Source: Streptomyces sp. NBC_00483
GTDB lineage: Bacteria > Actinomycetota > Actinomycetes > Streptomycetales > Streptomycetaceae
Length of the DNA stretch: 64,000 nt
NCBI RefSeq assembly: GCF_036013745.1
Contig: NZ_CP107880.1
Span: 7,502,001-7,566,000 of the forward strand
Direction of reading: 5' to 3'
The number at the start of each line of letters is the position of its first letter. Position 1 is the first letter of the stretch. The notes under the pieces are model-generated. The model was not told where the DNA came from. It ran no database searches and saw only the letters and a program-made list of their open reading frames with translations. Positions 61,451 through 64,000 of this stretch are shown one piece after another. Position numbers and translations under genes: made by a program.

Positions 61451-62299
61451 CTACGGCAACTGCGCCGCACGCGCCTCACGCCGATTCCCACGGAAATTAT
61501 TCACACGCCGAGCCGTCGCGAAGAGCGGGATCACGGCGCCGAGCACGACCTGCAACGTGCAGCCCGTCGCCAGCAGCAGCTGCCCACCGGGCGCGTCGAA
61601 CGCCCAGGCCGCGAGGAGCCCCATGCTCGCCACGATCCACCCCAGCATCGCCACCGCGAGCCGCCCCCGCGGCTTCGGGTACTCGACACGGCTGACCATG
61701 AGCCACGCCGTACCGATGATCGCGAGGAGCGTCGCCACGAAGGGCAGCTCGAGCAGCACGATCGAGACGACGGTCAGCGCACCGAACGGCGACGGCATCC
61801 CCTGGAACGTGCCGTCCTTCACGGTCACGCACGAGAACCGCGCAAGCCGCAGCACCACCGCCAGCAACACCACGATGGCGCCCACCGCCGCGACTCTCTG
61901 GTGCGCATCATCGGCGACCATGCCGTAAACCAGCACAAAGTAAGCAGGCGCCAGACCGAAGCTGATCAGGTCCGACAGGTTGTCCAGCTCCGCGCCCATC
62001 GGCGAGGACCGCAGCTTGCGCGCCACCAGACCGTCGAACAGGTCGAAGATCGCGGCGGCGAGCATCAGGATCACGGCGGTCGCGGCGGAGTGCCGCGCCA
62101 TGCCGGAGTCCGAGCTGCCCTGGATGTGCGGGATCAGGATCCCGGTCGTCGTGAAGTAGACGGCCATGAAGCCGCACGTGGCGTTGCCCAGCGTCAGGGT
62201 GTCCGCTATCGACAGGCGAAGCGACAGCGGCATCTCTTCCGCGTCGTCCGCCATGTCGTCGTCCGCCCAGGCCGGAGTCTCGTGGTCAGTCACGGTCAA
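61451..62299 (-). CDS. pssA: CDP-diacylglycerol-serine O-phosphatidyltransferase
   Basis: A 282-residue membrane enzyme making phosphatidylserine. The CDP-alcohol motif spans AAIFDLFDGLVARKLRSSPMGAELDNLSDLISFG, which fits DGxxAR(x8)GxxxDxxxD; about seven helices follow. TTG 62299 is used; GTG 62293 is an alternative. It overlaps psd by 14 bases. The product is substrate of psd. Confidence 0.95.
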   Translation of the reverse strand: MTVTDHETPAWADDDMADDAEEMPLSLRLSIADTLTLGNATCGFMAVYFTTTGILIPHIQGSSDSGMARHSAATAVILMLAAAIFDLFDGLVARKLRSSPMGAELDNLSDLISFGLAPAYFVLVYGMVADDAHQRVAAVGAIVVLLAVVLRLARFSCVTVKDGTFQGMPSPFGALTVVSIVLLELPFVATLLAIIGTAWLMVSRVEYPKPRGRLAVAMLGWIVASMGLLAAWAFDAPGGQLLLATGCTLQVVLGAVIPLFATARRVNNFRGNRREARAAQLP

Positions 62300-62942
62300 T
62301 TCGGGTCACCCCAGCCACCGTCTTCTGGCCGACCTCGACGTCGGCCTCGACGCCCTCGGGAAGGTAGATGTCGACACGCGAACCGAAGCGGATCAGGCCG
62401 ATCCGCTCGCCCTGCTCGACCTTCGTGCCCTGGGGGATGTAGGGCACGATGCGGCGGGCGACGGCGCCGGCGATCTGGATCATCTCGATGTCACCGATCT
62501 CGGTGTCGAAGTGCCAGACGACGCGCTCGTTGTTCTCGCTCTCCTTGTTGAACGCCGGGACGAAGCCGCCGGGGATGTGCTCGACGGAGGTCACGGTGCC
62601 CGCGAGGGGAGCGCGGTTCACGTGCACGTTCAGAGGGCTCATGAAGATCGCGACGCGGGTGCGCCCGTCCTTCCACGGCATGATGCTCTGCACCACACCG
62701 TCGGCCGGGGAGATGACCCGGCCCTCGGTGATCTCGCGCTCGGGGTCGCGGAAGAACCACAGCATGCCGGCCGCCAGAGCGGTGGTCGGTACGGCGAGTG
62801 CGGCTGCCTTCTTGGAGCGACGCGAGCGCGCCAGGCTGAGGGCAGCCGTGGCGACGGTCGGGAGAAGCCACGGCGAGGCTCCGCGCGCAAGACGTCCCTT
62901 GAGGACGCCGTCGCGTGGTGCAGAGATTTGGCTGTGGGGCAT
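62286..62942 (-). CDS. psd: Phosphatidylserine decarboxylase
   Basis: A 218-residue decarboxylase making phosphatidylethanolamine. The RFGSRVDIYLP segment near residue 195 contains the Gly-Ser self-cleavage site that yields the pyruvoyl group. N-terminal helix AAALAVPTTALAAGMLWFF anchors it. IFMSPLNVHVNRAPLAGTV is a core motif of the short (type II) form. ATG 62940-62942. Heads the psd-pssA operon. Confidence 0.95.
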   Translation of the reverse strand: MPHSQISAPRDGVLKGRLARGASPWLLPTVATAALSLARSRRSKKAAALAVPTTALAAGMLWFFRDPEREITEGRVISPADGVVQSIMPWKDGRTRVAIFMSPLNVHVNRAPLAGTVTSVEHIPGGFVPAFNKESENNERVVWHFDTEIGDIEMIQIAGAVARRIVPYIPQGTKVEQGERIGLIRFGSRVDIYLPEGVEADVEVGQKTVAGVTRIDRD

Positions 62943-63078
62943 GGATGACCTTCGTAGCGGATGAGGCCGCGCAGTTTACGGGGGGACGGCGGCTTTTCCG
63001 GGGATGCTATCGGTTGCGAGCCACAACTGGGCAAGCCAGGAAGCCACATCGGACGGTAGGCATCCCCCGGAGCGCGCC

Positions 63079-63116
63079 TACGGGGTGTGATCTTCTTCGC
63101 GAAGAAACACCCCGTA
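63079..63116. terminator. Bidirectional hairpin between psd and acyl-CoA dehydrogenase
   Basis: TACGGGGTGT (63079-63088), four-base bulge, TTCTTCGCGAAGAA inner stem and ACACCCCGTA (63107-63116). Located 21 bases after the acyl-CoA dehydrogenase stop on the minus strand. Confidence 0.75.
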
Positions 63117-63136
63117 AACGGACATTTTGCCCAGGA

Positions 63137-64000
63137 TCAGCCTTGGGATCGATACTCCTCGAGGAGTCGACGACCAATGATCATTTTCTGGATCTCGGCG
63201 GTACCTTCGCCGATCAGCAACATCGGTGCCTCGCGGTAGAGACGCTCGATCTCGTACTCCTTGGAGAAGCCGTAGCCGCCGTGGATCCGGAACGCGTCCT
63301 CCACGACTTCCTTGCAGTATTCGGAGGCCAGGTACTTGGCCATCCCTGCTTCGAGGTCGTTACGTTCCCCGGAGTCCTTTTTGCGTGCTGCATTGACCAT
63401 CATCGCATGGGCGGCCTCGACCTTGGTGGCCATCTCGGCCAACTTGAACTGGATCGCCTGGTGCTGCGCGATGGGCTTTCCGAAAGTGTGCCTTTGCTGC
63501 GCGTAATCGACACCCAGTTCAAATGCACGCTGTGCGACGCCACAGCCACGCGCGGCGACATTCACGCGCCCGACTTCCACGCCGTCCATCATTTGATAGA
63601 AGCCCCGGCCGGTCTCCCCGCCCAATACGCGATTGGCCGGAATGCGCAGGTCATCCATGATGAGTTCGGTCGTGTCGACGCCCTTGTACCCCATCTTGTC
63701 GATCTTTCCGGGGATGGTCAGGCCCGGACGGACCTCACCGAAACCGGGTTCCTTCTCCACGAGGAACGTCGTCATCGACTTGTGCGGCGCGGAGCCCTCC
63801 GGGTGACCTTCATCACTTCGCGTGAGAACCGCCACAAGCGTTGACGAACCACCGTTCGTCAGCCACATCTTCTGGCCGTTCAGAAGGTAACTGTCGCCGT
63901 CCTTAACCGCCTTTGACGTGATGGCCGACACGTCGGAGCCAAGTCCCGGTTCGGACATGGAGAATGCGCCGCGCACCTCGCCGAGTGCCATGCGGGGCAG
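63137..64000 (-). CDS. Acyl-CoA dehydrogenase, C-terminal part (5' end outside window)
   Basis: At least 288 residues of an FAD-dependent dehydrogenase; the N-terminal domain lies beyond the window edge. FSMSEPGLGSDVSAI contacts FAD and substrate, YLLNGQKMWLTNGG is the beta domain, RHTFGKPIAQHQAIQFKLAEMA the FAD/helix region, and IHGGYGFSKEYEIERLYREAPMLLIGEGTAEIQ the C-terminal signature. A short-chain or branched-chain substrate is probable. Codons with A or T in third position (AGT, CTT) are more common than in neighbouring genes. Confidence 0.95.
   Translation of the reverse strand: MPRMALGEVRGAFSMSEPGLGSDVSAITSKAVKDGDSYLLNGQKMWLTNGGSSTLVAVLTRSDEGHPEGSAPHKSMTTFLVEKEPGFGEVRPGLTIPGKIDKMGYKGVDTTELIMDDLRIPANRVLGGETGRGFYQMMDGVEVGRVNVAARGCGVAQRAFELGVDYAQQRHTFGKPIAQHQAIQFKLAEMATKVEAAHAMMVNAARKKDSGERNDLEAGMAKYLASEYCKEVVEDAFRIHGGYGFSKEYEIERLYREAPMLLIGEGTAEIQKMIIGRRLLEEYRSQG

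Noticed and set aside
1..64000. Biosynthetic gene cluster
   Set aside because: No PKS, NRPS, terpene synthase, lanthipeptide or sactipeptide core genes were recognisable; isolated methyltransferase, oxygenase and exporters are not enough.
1..64000. tRNA, rRNA or riboswitch
   Set aside because: No cloverleaf or known riboswitch consensus was seen in the short intergenic spaces.

Overview
The window is chromosomal DNA from a high-GC actinomycete, most likely a Streptomyces. Codon third positions are almost always G or C, GTG and TTG starts are frequent, and there are F420-type LLM, PucR/CdaR, family-5 ABC and phosphatidylserine-synthesis genes. Most families, including MFS efflux, AraC and TetR regulators, are typical of Streptomyces. 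I saw no rRNA, tRNA, CRISPR array, insertion sequence or prophage module. Coding density is high and no gene-free stretch clearly exceeds 300 bases.

Layout. 1-3.7 kb: the end of a secreted-type gamma-glutamyltransferase, then a methionine aminopeptidase divergent from a small XRE regulator, and a hypothetical protein. 3.8-9.2 kb: a reductive pyrimidine/hydantoin catabolic block (class III aminotransferase, PucR regulator, beta-ureidopropionase-like amidohydrolase, dihydropyrimidinase). 9.2-19.4 kb: unrelated genes. These include an aldo/keto reductase and an MFS transporter that are both broken at the same point, a two-component system facing an FtsX-type ABC transporter, an MFS efflux gene and an MpaB-type oxygenase. 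19.5-24.7 kb: what looks like the remainder of the catabolic block (LLM oxidoreductase, two NCS1 permeases, a hydantoin-racemase-like protein). 24.7-29.7 kb: a lipoprotein, a cold-shock-domain protein, and a TetR regulator divergent from an MFS-sulfatase pair. 29.9-37.4 kb: a tightly overlapped family-5 peptide ABC transporter ending in a gamma-glutamyltransferase without signal peptide, which suggests import followed by hydrolysis in the cytoplasm.

37.4-50 kb is a mixed region with inositol-phosphatase-like, FAD oxidoreductase, macro-domain, Ada-AlkA, Ogt, DHFR-like, sirtuin, MFS, nucleoside hydrolase, NUDIX, AraC, alpha/beta hydrolase and ADP-ribosylglycohydrolase genes. Four of these (macro, sirtuin, NUDIX, ADP-ribosylglycohydrolase) could act on NAD-derived ADP-ribose compounds. 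50-59.3 kb: glycerate kinase, a membrane glutaredoxin-like protein, a methyltransferase, and a CdaR/PucR regulator divergent from a complete livFGHM plus binding-protein operon. 59.5-64 kb: an ABC exporter, the pssA-psd phosphatidylethanolamine pair, and the C-terminal part of an acyl-CoA dehydrogenase cut by the window edge.

The most distinctive non-coding features are two families of dispersed intergenic hairpin repeats (one has supplied the C-terminus of the macro-domain protein), a nested 51-bp palindrome before the second NCS1 permease, a 28-bp tandem repeat before the aminotransferase, and clear operators at three divergent promoters. No wholly new system can be proven from sequence alone. 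The best candidates for new biology are the ABC-importer/cytoplasmic GGT operon, the interrupted hydantoin/pyrimidine cluster with its regulatory repeats, and the ADP-ribose neighbourhood.
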